A DNA stretch of 50,444 nucleotides, from NCBI GenBank assembly GCA_019359075.1, contig JAHHIB010000067.1, forward strand, positions 1-50,444, written 5' to 3'. A program made the translations under genes and the position numbers. This document shows, in pieces, positions 8,717 to 18,811 of this stretch. Source of the DNA: Kalymmatonema hyalinum WJT4-NPBG1. GTDB lineage: Bacteria > Cyanobacteriota > Cyanobacteriia > Cyanobacteriales > Nostocaceae. Numbering within the stretch: position 1 is the first letter of the stretch; each line of letters begins with the position of its first letter. The notes beneath the pieces are model-generated. The model saw only the letters and a list, made by a program, of their open reading frames with translations. It made no database searches and was not told the DNA's origin.

Positions 8717-10033
8717 TTAAGTCGTATACTCCGCGTTAATCTTCACGTAGTCGTAACTCAAATCACAGCCCCAAGCGATACCTGAACTAGAACCATTGCC
8801 AAGAGTCACGGAAATTACCACCGGATTGTCTACCCGTTGTTTTTTAACAGTACTGCGATCTACAGACAAATCATTGCTCATGTTAGTGGCGATCGCATCT
8901 TCTGCCATAGAAGCATCTGTTGCGGCTTTTTTCTTCATATATTCACTTGCGGCTTTGCGGTCAAATGGGAGTGGTTGACCATTTTCCATCAGCAAGAAAT
9001 CCCCTAACTTTATTTTCAGGTTTTCTTGCTCAAAAGGAACTCCAGCCCGTCCCGCAGCAGCGGCGATGCGTCCCCAGTTGGGATCGCGTCCAAAAATGGC
9101 AGACTTGACAAGAGAAGAACCTGCAATGGTTTTGGCAACTTGACGGGCTGCTTGTTCATCCTGCGCCCCTGTGACTTGCACTTCTATCAAACAAGTTGCG
9201 CCTTCTCCGTCACGGGCGATCGCCTTCGCCAAGTGCTGGCAAACTGCTGTTAACATTGCCTCTAATTTTTCTGCTTCTGCGCCCATTTCGGTAATTGCTG
9301 GGGTGCGCGATTGACCGTTGGCAAGGGCGATTAAGCTGTCGTTGGTGCTTGTATCGCCATCAACGGTAATCGAATTGAAGCTTCTATCAGCTGCGCGACT
9401 CAGCATTTGTTGCCATAAGCTGGGAGACACCGCTGCATCACAGGTAACAAACGCAAGCATCGTTGCCATGTTGGGATGAATCATTCCAGAACCTTTGGCA
9501 ATACCGCCAATCCGTACTGGGCGATCGCCTATCGTTGTTTCTAAGGCAATAGATTTTGTCACCAAGTCTGTGGTAATGATTGCCCTTGCTGCTGCATCTG
9601 ATCCTGTTTCGGAAAGGGCGGCTACGAGTTTGGGAATTCCTGCTTTGAGTGCATCCATGCGAATTCGTTGCCCAATCACCCCAGTAGAAGCGAGTAGCAC
9701 CGATTCTGAAGGGATACCTAGTGCTTGTCCTACCATCATGGCATTTTCTAAGGCATCTAACCAGCCTTGATTGCCGATAGCTGCGTTTGCTTGTCCGGCG
9801 TTGCAGAGGATAGCACGAGCGCTATGCTTTCCTTGCAAGCGTTGTCGGCAATAATCTACAGGGGCTGCTTTGACATGACTTGTCGTAAATACACCTGCGG
9901 CGATCGCCTCCACATCTGACACTATCAAAGCCAAATCCGGCAATCCCGAAGGTTTCAATCCTGCTGCAATCCCTGCTGCGCGATACCCCCTGGGTGCTGT
10001 GACACCACCAGTAATTTCCTGCCAGTCTGCCAT
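8717..10033 (-). CDS. argJ: Bifunctional glutamate N-acetyltransferase / amino-acid acetyltransferase (arginine biosynthesis)
   Basis: 438 residues. ArgJ moves the acetyl group from N-acetylornithine to glutamate (cyclic arginine pathway) and, in bifunctional forms, also makes N-acetylglutamate from acetyl-CoA. The precursor cuts itself between Ala190 and Thr191 in the motif HPNMATML, with Thr191 becoming the N-terminal nucleophile of the beta chain; KGSGMIHP just before it is also typical. The end, IAWGCDLSYDYVKINAEYT, is the conserved C-terminus. A stretch rich in M/D/A near residues 375-400 is longer than in many homologues. It is alone on the minus strand; the small-RNA array lies directly upstream in the same orientation, so read-through or promoter sharing is possible. 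Confidence 0.93.
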   Translation of the reverse strand: MADWQEITGGVTAPRGYRAAGIAAGLKPSGLPDLALIVSDVEAIAAGVFTTSHVKAAPVDYCRQRLQGKHSARAILCNAGQANAAIGNQGWLDALENAMMVGQALGIPSESVLLASTGVIGQRIRMDALKAGIPKLVAALSETGSDAAARAIITTDLVTKSIALETTIGDRPVRIGGIAKGSGMIHPNMATMLAFVTCDAAVSPSLWQQMLSRAADRSFNSITVDGDTSTNDSLIALANGQSRTPAITEMGAEAEKLEAMLTAVCQHLAKAIARDGEGATCLIEVQVTGAQDEQAARQVAKTIAGSSLVKSAIFGRDPNWGRIAAAAGRAGVPFEQENLKIKLGDFLLMENGQPLPFDRKAASEYMKKKAATDASMAEDAIATNMSNDLSVDRSTVKKQRVDNPVVISVTLGNGSSSGIAWGCDLSYDYVKINAEYTT

Positions 10034-10171
10034 TTATTTTCTCCCACAACTCTTAGTGGTTTGAGGAGCGATTATATCAAGCTTTTGTCCTTCGTCCGAG
10101 TGTTCACAACTTGCTCCTAAATAACTCTTGACAAATGACTCCTATTTAATGACTAATATCTATAAGTAAAG

Positions 10172-10224
10172 AAAAAAAAAGAGAGCCACTTGGGCAGCTC
10201 TCCAGATCATCAGGGTGCATCTTT
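10172..10224 (-). ncRNA. Candidate small RNA, copy 1 (diverged)
   Basis: On the minus strand: TAATAT as a possible -10 box, then AGATGCACCC, then the terminator hairpin GAGAGC(TGCCCAAGTG)GCTCTC followed by a run of T. The flanks differ completely from copies 2-6, yet promoter spacing, core and terminator are kept, which argues that the core is the functional part. Confidence 0.55.
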
Positions 10225-10337
10225 CATATCATATTATCTCATTTTTGGGATGATTGGTTATACCCCTTATTTACATTTTTTAATATTTTTATGAAATTTC
10301 ACGGAGGACAGCAAACACAAAACAAACACAACAAAAA

Positions 10338-10394
10338 GAAAAAAACAGAGAGCCACTTGGGTAGCTCTCCAGATCATCAGGGTGCATCTACTTA
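10338..10394 (-). ncRNA. Candidate small RNA, copy 2
   Basis: Minus strand: TATACT as -10 box (10399-10404), a TTGCCC element 16 bases further upstream as a weak -35, predicted start near 10392, core AGATGCACCCTGATG, and hairpin GAGAGC/GCTCTC followed by T-rich sequence. Unlike copies 3-6, the T run is broken (GTTTTTTTC). Confidence 0.55.
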
Positions 10395-10480
10395 ACACAG
10401 TATATCAGGTTTGCCATGAGGGGCAAGACCCCTCACCCCCTTTTTGATAAAATTTTTTGGTGACAAAATTTTCTGATGCC

Positions 10481-10537
10481 AAAAAAAATAGAGAGCCACT
10501 TGGGTAGCTCTCCAGATCATCAGGGTGCATCTACTTA
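10481..10537 (-). ncRNA. Candidate small RNA, copy 3
   Basis: Same organisation as copy 2: TATACT at 10542-10547 on the minus strand, core, 6- to 8-bp terminator stem with CCCAAG loop, and a T run interrupted by one A near the stem. Confidence 0.55.
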
Positions 10538-10622
10538 ACATAGTATATCAGGTTTGCCATGAGGGGCAAGACCCCTCACCCCCTTTTTGGTAAAATTCTT
10601 TGGTGAGAAAATTTTCTGATAC

Positions 10623-10678
10623 CAAAAAAAAGAGAGCCACTTGGGTAGCTCTCCAGATCATCAGGGTGCATCTACTTA
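10623..10678 (-). ncRNA. Candidate small RNA, copy 4
   Basis: Same organisation: TATACT near 10683-10688, core and hairpin identical to copy 2, followed by eight or more T on the minus strand. Confidence 0.6.
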
Positions 10679-10762
10679 ACACAGTATATCAGGTTTGCAG
10701 TGAGGGGCAAGACCCCTCACCCCGTTTTTGATAATTTTTTGGTGAGAAAATTTTCTGATGCC

Positions 10763-10818
10763 AAAAAAAAAGAGAGCCACTTGGGTAGCTCTCCAGATCA
10801 TCAGGGTGCATCTACTTA
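10763..10818 (-). ncRNA. Candidate small RNA, copy 5
   Basis: Same organisation: TATACT near 10823-10828, identical core and hairpin, uninterrupted T run on the minus strand. Confidence 0.6.
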
Positions 10819-10904
10819 ACACAGTATATCAGGTTTGCCCTGAGGGGCAAGACCCCTCACCCCCTTTTTGGTAAAATTTTTTGGTGAGAAAATTTTCTGA
10901 TGCC

Positions 10905-10960
10905 AAAAAAAAAGAGAGCCACTTGGGTAGCTCTCCAGATCATCAGGGTGCATCTACTTA
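10905..10960 (-). ncRNA. Candidate small RNA, copy 6
   Basis: Same organisation: TATACT near 10965-10970, identical core and hairpin, uninterrupted T run. It is the copy closest to the epimerase gene, about 150 bases from that start and on the opposite strand. Confidence 0.6.
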
Positions 10961-11043
10961 ACACAGTATATCAGGTTTGCCCTGAGGGGCAAGACCCCTC
11001 ACCCCCTTTTTGGTAAAATTTTTCTTCAGATTCATCAGTATGA

Positions 11044-12300
<1,257 letters not shown>

Positions 12301-12349
12301 TCTGTGCTGGCATAGAATTTAAATTTTAAAGTGGAAGCAGTTACATCTG

Positions 12350-12949
12350 ATGGATGCCATGATTGCTACACCAAAGCGATTCACAATCGACGAATATCAT
12401 CGACTGATTGAACTTGGATTTTTGACGGAGGGAGACACGATTGAATTGATTCGGGGAGAATTGATCCAAAAGACTGCAAAGGGAACAACGCATACATTTT
12501 GTACAACCCGACTTTGCCGTCAATTGAATCGGCTTTTGGGTGACCAAGCAGTTATCCGTGGGCAAGATCCCATCACCCTTCCCAATTATAGTGAGCCTGA
12601 GCCAGATGTCGTCATTGCACGGGGAAGAGATGAAGATTATCTTGCTCATCATCCCTATCCCGAAGATATTTTGCTTGTTATCGAAATTTCTGATTCCACA
12701 TTGACTTATGACCAAACAACGAAACTAACGCTGTATGCAGAAGCCGGAATTTCCAATTATTGGATTGTCAACTTAAATGCTTACCAATTAGAGCGTTACA
12801 GTCAGCCTTATCAAAATATTCAAGGTGAGTTTAACTATCTCACCAAGCAGATTTCTCTGGCGAATCAGTCTGTGCCAATTCCTGGGTTTGAAGATGCCTT
12901 ATTGGACTTGAGCCGGATTTTTCCAACGGGTGCGATCGCTGACTCGTAA
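12350..12949 (+). CDS. Uma2-family (DUF820) PD-(D/E)XK nuclease-like protein
   Basis: 199 residues; an ATG at 12359 (MIATPKRF) is an equally good start. The pattern YHRLIELGxLxEGDxIELIRGELI, then SEPEPDVVIA (Asp86) and LLVIEISD (Glu112) is the Uma2 fold, a restriction-endonuclease-like family hugely expanded in cyanobacteria. The catalytic Lys is replaced by Ser in EIS, as is common in the family. Biological role is not established. It follows the epimerase by 49 bases, and its stop is in frame with the phage fragment immediately downstream. Confidence 0.8.
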   Translation: MDAMIATPKRFTIDEYHRLIELGFLTEGDTIELIRGELIQKTAKGTTHTFCTTRLCRQLNRLLGDQAVIRGQDPITLPNYSEPEPDVVIARGRDEDYLAHHPYPEDILLVIEISDSTLTYDQTTKLTLYAEAGISNYWIVNLNAYQLERYSQPYQNIQGEFNYLTKQISLANQSVPIPGFEDALLDLSRIFPTGAIADS

Positions 12950-12994
12950 GGTAGGTTAAACTGTAAGATTACTTATCAAAATGGGTATGTAGGT

Positions 12995-13432
12995 GTGTTT
13001 GGACTCAATGCAGATGGTAGCGCTTTAAGTACTGGACAACTCTCTGCACTGAGTGATTATCTTAACCGTAAAGCTGCAATGGCAACTATCACTGTCTGGA
13101 CAATTGAAACTTTCACGGTAAATGTTGATGTGGTTGTTGGTATTCAATCAGGCGTGTTACCTGATGCGATCGCTTTATCTATTCAACAAAACGTCAGAGA
13201 CTTTCTTTTTCCTGGCAAGTTACCAGCAGGAGAGAGTATTTATCCTAAAGCTCTGGAAGCGCGAATACAAGCAATTCCTGGGGTTGTTTTAGGGGTTATT
13301 GATGTTAAGCTCAATGGATTTGCTATGCCTCAACCTATGCCGCATCTTTGGACGGTAGGTGCTTTAGGAACGTTAAAAGTTACAGTTAATCTTAATGGTG
13401 GAAAGGGGCTATCTGTCAGCTTTAACTATTAA
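12995..13432 (+). pseudogene. C-terminal fragment of a baseplate J-like phage tail protein
   Basis: 145 residues from a GTG; the open frame continues upstream to the Uma2 stop (ITYQNGYVGVFG), showing that the true N-terminus is missing. The pattern VLPDAIALSIQQNVRDF, LPAGESIYPKALEARIQAIPGV and VIDVKLNG is the C-terminal domain of the baseplate J family (gp47/PvcW-like), which forms the wedge of contractile tails and injection systems. Full-length proteins are about 300-900 residues. No other tail genes adjoin it. A tail-fibre-like remnant lies 10.4 kb away beyond the TIR-dynamin operon. Confidence 0.65.
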
Positions 13433-13556
13433 GACTGCTGCAATTACATCAGTCTTTAATTGTTGAAAAAGGGAGAGCGATCGCTTATCAACTAGTAGAA
13501 ATTAGAACTTGAATTATAGTCTCTAACGTAATTTGGCAGTTGACATAATTTAGAAC

Positions 13557-13883
13557 ATGAAAACAGAAAATTTACAAATAAAATCAACCTGGCAAGGCTT
13601 GAAAAAAGCGATTTTAGGTTTAACAAACTTATTAGGTGAAGATATTTCAGAAAATACTATTCTGGAGAAGTTTCAAGTTTTAAAGCAGTATCTTGATTAT
13701 CTACTAGAATCACTTTTTGAAGAACTAGACATATTAGATTATTGTTTGAGCTTTTTCAAAAATCAATTACTAGTCCTATATATAACTCTTCCTAGAAACT
13801 TTTCTTGGTTAATGCGAGCATATACTCGTAGACAAGCCTGTACCTCGCCTGGAATACCCCCAACCTTCAATGGCAAGTCATAA
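13557..13883 (+). CDS. Doubtful short hypothetical protein
   Basis: 108 residues; the first ~68 are helical and Leu/Glu-rich (ILEKFQVLKQYLDYLLES) and lie outside any other gene, while the last 40 overlap the end of the convergent unknown gene and look like its antisense. No ribosome binding site is visible. It may be a truncated gene whose original end was replaced. Low confidence. Confidence 0.2.
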   Translation: MKTENLQIKSTWQGLKKAILGLTNLLGEDISENTILEKFQVLKQYLDYLLESLFEELDILDYCLSFFKNQLLVLYITLPRNFSWLMRAYTRRQACTSPGIPPTFNGKS

Positions 13884-14938
13884 CCCGAAGATAAATTGTG
13901 GATATCAGCATACACTCCTGATAATTCTTGAATTAGCACATCATGACGTTTTTCTCTTGCTTTTTTAGCTTTCTCAAAAAGTATGCGTCGTGATTTTTTC
14001 TGTAATTTGCCCCACCATGAATCAGAATCAGCAGCTGGCACGAACACAAGAGAGTTTATTGCCTCGTCTATGTTGATCCAAGCTGTTAAAACCGTTAGTG
14101 AATCTCCACTTTCCTCAGCTTTGACTGTACGTTGAAAGCGTTCTTTGAGAGCGTTAATATACTTGTTACGCTCGTCTGTATTTGAATGCAAAAACATGGT
14201 ATCAAACTTATTTACAGTTTCCAAAGCATGGTACAAATCTGGTTCTATATCAATAGAATATATACAAATAGATACCAAGCAAGCAAGTAACTTCAGATCC
14301 TCAGACAAATCCTCATATTTATTTTCCTGTAAAACTTGCGAATCTAAAAATGCATCTTTAGATTCAGATAAGGATAAGCCCCTAACCTGAACAGATCCTT
14401 TAAGTCCAGGGTAAATATCTTGATTATTTTTGAAGCGAAGTTGCTCCCTATTTGATGTATCAATTTTAGCTTGAGCATCGTTAGCCAGTTCCAAAGCACG
14501 TTTTCTCCAAGACCTAGCCATTTCCTCTGGAAGCCGTAATAGTTTATGTTGAATTTCCTTCCATAAATCTGAATCTGTCTGACTACGAAGTTGGAAATGC
14601 CCCAAATATTTAATCAGGTTTTTGTCAGAATGAAAAGCATCCCGGAGAGGGCTTAATTTTAACTCATCAGATTTGATTGGCTGAGAATCTTTCAAACAAG
14701 AATCTTCTGTTGAGGTTGCGACTGTGTTCTGGCTTTGGTTAGTGGGGCTATCAGGAGAAGGTAGTTGCAAAAGGCTTTGGAGTTCTTGCAGCACCGCATC
14801 GCATATATTGGCTCCAGGGTCTTCTGGAAATCGTTTTGGAGTCTTCTTTAAAAAATCTTCTAGTCCGTACAAGGTAGACCGTAAAGACTGAGCTATCAGA
14901 GAATCATCCATTGCCAAAAGGTCGCGTAGGTGCTGCAT
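13763..14938 (-). CDS. Unknown protein, last gene of the TIR-dynamin/Hsp70 operon
   Basis: 391 residues, no family recognised. It is mostly alpha-helical. The N-terminal ~45 residues are charged and helical (LLAMDDSLIAQSLRSTLYG), residues 60-100 are a low-complexity Ser/Thr/Gln linker, and the C-terminal half has helices rich in Lys/Arg (KLQKKSRRILFEKAKKAREK). No signal peptide or membrane segment. It follows the Hsp70-like gene on the same strand after 189 bases, which contain a small palindromic repeat, so it may belong to the operon or have its own promoter. By position it could be the adaptor or effector partner of the ATPase; this is inference only. The plus-strand hypothetical overlaps its 3' end. 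Confidence 0.7.
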   Translation of the reverse strand: MQHLRDLLAMDDSLIAQSLRSTLYGLEDFLKKTPKRFPEDPGANICDAVLQELQSLLQLPSPDSPTNQSQNTVATSTEDSCLKDSQPIKSDELKLSPLRDAFHSDKNLIKYLGHFQLRSQTDSDLWKEIQHKLLRLPEEMARSWRKRALELANDAQAKIDTSNREQLRFKNNQDIYPGLKGSVQVRGLSLSESKDAFLDSQVLQENKYEDLSEDLKLLACLVSICIYSIDIEPDLYHALETVNKFDTMFLHSNTDERNKYINALKERFQRTVKAEESGDSLTVLTAWINIDEAINSLVFVPAADSDSWWGKLQKKSRRILFEKAKKAREKRHDVLIQELSGVYADIHNLSSGYDLPLKVGGIPGEVQACLRVYARINQEKFLGRVIYRTSN

Positions 14939-15127
14939 AAATATCGCCTCCAGTTTTACCGTGCCAATTTTAGATTTTGGAAAATGGAATTGAGTTTTTT
15001 GGTACTCCTTCGGAGAAGCAAGCTACATGCCCCGCCGCTTGTCAGCAGCACAAATCTAAAAAGTGCTGGCGCACCGCTGCGAAGTCCGCAAATCTAAAAT
15101 CGTAAATCCAAAATCGGTTGACCTTTG

Positions 15128-18100
15128 TTAATGTATACCGCAAAACGGGTCGCGCTCTTCATCAACTTTATTTGGTTGCAAATATAATGAAGTGCGGAAA
15201 ACGCCTCCCTCTTCTAAAAGGCATTCTAGACGGTCTGATTCCCAATAGGGAACTTCACCAGCGTGCAATCGGAGCATACCTTTTTCATCGAGAGAAACGC
15301 GATATTGGCAAGGGAATTCTGGAATCACATCTAGTTTGCTCAATTCACCAATTCTCAGCCACTTTTTCTCATTTTTTACGGTATCTACATCACAGATATA
15401 AAACGTATGCTTGCCACTTTCCGGAAACTCAGGTAAAGGTTCACTAATTAAGCCGTTTAGTGGCGGTATATTCTTGTCGCTGCTATGGTGAAACTTTTTG
15501 AACTCAGTATTATCTTTGGTAGCTTCAAAGACTAAATGAGAGGCATTTGGCTGATTCACAGCGGTTGACTCTAACACATTAACAGCAATATCCCTATGAT
15601 TCAATTTTTCTGAAGAAAATAGTGCTGGTATTTCTGCACTTGCGTTAGTTGCTGTTTTTACTTGTGTCACATCAATGCCATTACCATTATTATCATCAAT
15701 TAAATAATGAGGTTGTTTTCGACAAATTAGAATGTGGATATTTAGCGTAGAATCAATTTCAAACTGAATTTTAATTGTGTCTTCAAATGTTTTTTCGTTC
15801 AGATCAGGTTGGGACTTCTTGAGTTCCTGCCACAGATTGTTACCATCAAAACTCCCCCAAAGTTGTAGTTTCGCCTCCTCGTAGTCTTCACGGTAAATAA
15901 TGTTGTTCAACTGGATTCCTGACCAATCATTACGAACCTTTGCTACTGTATCATTGAGAGAGATTTGATAAAGTTCTTGTCCGGCTTTAAATATCTCTAA
16001 AGAATTAGAATTAGTTTGGGTTTTGCGCTTAAAGTTACAGGGCAGATAAAAAAACAAGTTTTTGACATCTATACGCAGCTGATTAGCTCCCTTTCGCAAC
16101 AATGGTTTTGCGTCTTCCGGGCTAAATTTCAATTGTCTCATCTTTTCAGCGTAACAAGCTCCAGCAGAAGTAGCTAGCTTGGTAAATTCTCGATCAAAGA
16201 TAATACGCTCTGGATTCCACACAAAGTAATTAGACTTGCTAAATTTTTCGTATATTTCGCGTTGAACTATGTAGAGATTGCAAGTTTGACCAGACAAAAT
16301 CAACAAATCAACTTTTCCTTTTTCCGGTTCAGAATTCTGTTGGTTATCATTGTCGCTCTTCAAACGACTTTCCATCAGTCCTTTAGCAATGCCTATTGCT
16401 TCTGTAATCACTAAAAATGCCGCCCGTTCAAATTGCTCGCTGTTTAGGGTGACGGAAAAGTTATTAAAGTTTTGTTCACCTGGTATTCTGTAGTCAATTT
16501 TAGATTGGGTTAGTAACTCAGTAATTTTCTGTTCAGAGAGAGTAAAGGTTAAGCCAGAACTATTATTTGGTGGCTTTTCTCCTAGTTTGAGTTTGGCAGC
16601 TTCAGCATGATCCCAGAGAGTATAAAAGGTTTGCAAGCGTTGGGGATCATCTTTCCAACGGGTGGATAGCACTTGCTCTGCCATCTCTAGAGCATATTTG
16701 TAATCAGATTCAGGATCTGGCTCTTTTTTATCTATACATTTTAAAAGTGAACCTTGCTTGTATTCATTGTTTTCGAGAAATCTGGGGTTGAGATTAGAAA
16801 TTAAATCCTGGAGTTTCTCACTTTCCAATTCACCTCTTTTGATCGCTGTCAACAGACAGTCAACTATTGCCACTTTCAGCAATCGAAACATTCGCAGAGT
16901 AATTAATTCCCCGCCTAATTGTAAATGACCAGAAGAGCCTAACAGTTTAGGAGTAATTTCATAATATCGTCCCCCAAGACCTCGGTCTTTATTATCCTTA
17001 AATGAGGGAGTTATATCTTCTAAAGTCAGTTTAATCAAGGCTAAGTCAGTTGTTCCGCCACCAATATCCAAAACGAGGACGTTTTGTGACCATTTGTGAC
17101 CTTCTCGGCGACAACGCGTTTTAAAGGACTCAATGCCGATATTTAGATAGCCACCAAATTCGCGCCAGAGAAAAAACATGACTACAGCCACAGCTTCGTC
17201 GTAGGCGGTTTGCACATTCCTTATATCAAGGTCTTCTACAAGCTGCTTCACCTGCTTGCGAACAAGTGGTGGTGCTATTGTTGGGTAAGTTACTACCGCC
17301 ATTTGGAACTCTCCTTTAGAAAAGCTACGACTTGGATGTTGGCGGTAGTTGTCGGTTAACTTGATTAGATGCCCCCAAGCAGCTTGGATCAAATCGTTGA
17401 CTGTAATTTTTTTTTGTTCTTCATCTACAGAAACTAAGAATTCTCGTTCTTGACCAAGGTAGCGTTTGGGTGAGTGATGAAATCTGCTAATAATTTCTTC
17501 TAAGGGATCGCTTGTGTTTTGAGATATCTCTATGTTTTTCTTCCTCTTTGCTTCTGTACCCATCCTCACCTCTAGAGGAGTCTTCAGACTTGTAATTTCC
17601 AACTCGCTAGGAATTTCTATCTCACGTTTGTCAAGATCGAGAATAACCGGAATCAGATTTTGGGATTCTAGGGTTGGTACGCGGAACACCTCATGATATA
17701 TCTCGTAAAGTTTTTTGCTGACGGCTCTACGAAACTGCTCAGTTCCACTTAAACACAGTTCGATTTGGCGAATAGCTTCTAAACATCGCTGTTGGCTTTC
17801 ACCTTGAAAAACTTCATGCAGCCGATTTGGGGCTATTTCTAAACTTTTGCTAATGTCATCAATAAACTTTTCCCACTCCCTAGAGTCGATGACATTTGGT
17901 AAAGCATCAGTTGCAGATAAACTCAACCACTCTGCTAGGCGTTCGAGCAACCGCGTCTGTTGTTCTTTAGGTAGGAGTGCTACATTTGATACTTCAATTG
18001 GATCAAAGAGTGTCACAGTGGAATTAGATGTGCCAAAATCTACAGCTAACCAACCAGGATATGGTTCTTGCTGTCCATTGCTATTGTTTTGCTTTAATTT

Positions 18101-18739
18101 TTCAGGATTCATTTTATTTACCTCGGGTTGTTTTGATTGAGAAGGGGAGATGTTTAATTGAACTTTGAGCGCTAGTATTTCCTGCTCCACGGCGGATAGT
18201 TTCGCCTCTAAGTCAGAATCTATTGTAGGTACTGTTGGTTCTGTCGATTGAGGCGAGGATGGGTATAATTGAGGTTTGAGTGCTAATATTTGCTGCTCCA
18301 AAGCGGATAGTTTCGCTTTCAAGCCCAAGAACAAATCTGAATAAAGATAGCACTCTTTCTTAATATGCTTTGGTTCAGACAGCAGTGCATTCCCAGCATC
18401 GTCGGAATCAAAATACTTGACTACAACCTGCAAAGTACAATTGACTGGCTTTATCAAAGGTTGATTGAGCGTACAAGAGCCTTGTTCCAATCGAATTGGA
18501 AATTCCAGAAATTTTGGCTCTTTTTGTTCAAAGTCTTTGTAAGCTTTTTTAATCTCAGCTACTAGTTCTTCTGGTGTTCCCTCAACAGAATAGGTGACGC
18601 GAGAAATGTAAGGTATGTTGTTACCATTGGCAGCAAGTTCAATTACTGGCAGCACCAAAACAAGAGGGTTATTCTTTTCCGTTCGTAGCTGCAAACGAGT
18701 TAAAACCCGCATATCAACAGGCATTTCTACCTTCCTCAT
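15128..18739 (-). CDS. Large Hsp70-like ATPase with N-terminal extension (SrfB-like)
   Basis: 1203 residues. Residues 1-135 form an unrecognised beta-rich domain. Then come two near-identical helical modules, LKAKLSALEQQILALKPQL (140-158) and LEAKLSAVEQEILALKVQL (177-195), predicted coiled coil. The actin/Hsp70 ATPase core follows: phosphate-1 loop AVDFGTSNST at 232-241 and phosphate-2 loop VLDIGGGTTDLAL at 556-568. A third segment LLILSGQTCNLYIVQ sits where the adenosine motif GGxS is expected. About 330 further residues with beta character end the protein. Size and order recall SrfB, the giant Hsp70-like protein of srfABC loci. It should be cytoplasmic. It lies 73 bases after the TIR-GTPase gene, so co-expression is likely. 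Confidence 0.85.
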   Translation of the reverse strand: MRKVEMPVDMRVLTRLQLRTEKNNPLVLVLPVIELAANGNNIPYISRVTYSVEGTPEELVAEIKKAYKDFEQKEPKFLEFPIRLEQGSCTLNQPLIKPVNCTLQVVVKYFDSDDAGNALLSEPKHIKKECYLYSDLFLGLKAKLSALEQQILALKPQLYPSSPQSTEPTVPTIDSDLEAKLSAVEQEILALKVQLNISPSQSKQPEVNKMNPEKLKQNNSNGQQEPYPGWLAVDFGTSNSTVTLFDPIEVSNVALLPKEQQTRLLERLAEWLSLSATDALPNVIDSREWEKFIDDISKSLEIAPNRLHEVFQGESQQRCLEAIRQIELCLSGTEQFRRAVSKKLYEIYHEVFRVPTLESQNLIPVILDLDKREIEIPSELEITSLKTPLEVRMGTEAKRKKNIEISQNTSDPLEEIISRFHHSPKRYLGQEREFLVSVDEEQKKITVNDLIQAAWGHLIKLTDNYRQHPSRSFSKGEFQMAVVTYPTIAPPLVRKQVKQLVEDLDIRNVQTAYDEAVAVVMFFLWREFGGYLNIGIESFKTRCRREGHKWSQNVLVLDIGGGTTDLALIKLTLEDITPSFKDNKDRGLGGRYYEITPKLLGSSGHLQLGGELITLRMFRLLKVAIVDCLLTAIKRGELESEKLQDLISNLNPRFLENNEYKQGSLLKCIDKKEPDPESDYKYALEMAEQVLSTRWKDDPQRLQTFYTLWDHAEAAKLKLGEKPPNNSSGLTFTLSEQKITELLTQSKIDYRIPGEQNFNNFSVTLNSEQFERAAFLVITEAIGIAKGLMESRLKSDNDNQQNSEPEKGKVDLLILSGQTCNLYIVQREIYEKFSKSNYFVWNPERIIFDREFTKLATSAGACYAEKMRQLKFSPEDAKPLLRKGANQLRIDVKNLFFYLPCNFKRKTQTNSNSLEIFKAGQELYQISLNDTVAKVRNDWSGIQLNNIIYREDYEEAKLQLWGSFDGNNLWQELKKSQPDLNEKTFEDTIKIQFEIDSTLNIHILICRKQPHYLIDDNNGNGIDVTQVKTATNASAEIPALFSSEKLNHRDIAVNVLESTAVNQPNASHLVFEATKDNTEFKKFHHSSDKNIPPLNGLISEPLPEFPESGKHTFYICDVDTVKNEKKWLRIGELSKLDVIPEFPCQYRVSLDEKGMLRLHAGEVPYWESDRLECLLEEGGVFRTSLYLQPNKVDEERDPFCGIH

Positions 18740-18811
18740 AGGCGGAGTTCAAGTTTTAAGAGTTGAAATTTCAGAATTTGTAGTTGTTAAACACTAACCA
18801 TTACCCATTCC

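Larger units (their letters stand above)
10172..11020 (-). repeat. Tandem array of six ~140-bp units carrying small-RNA genes
   Basis: The conserved block GAGAGCC...GCATCT begins at about 10181, 10348, 10491, 10632, 10772 and 10914, giving periods of 167, 143, 141, 140 and 142 bases. Units 2-6 are almost identical along their whole length, including a TGAGGGG/CCCCTCA hairpin and an AGAAAATTTTCT palindrome. Unit 1 matches only in the 42-base core. Read on the minus strand, each unit contains a -10-like box, a ~50-base transcribed core and a terminator hairpin with a T run. Confidence 0.85.

Noticed and set aside
10172-11020. The tandem array as a CRISPR array
   Set aside because: Units are ~140 bp and nearly identical throughout; there are no unique spacers and no cas genes.
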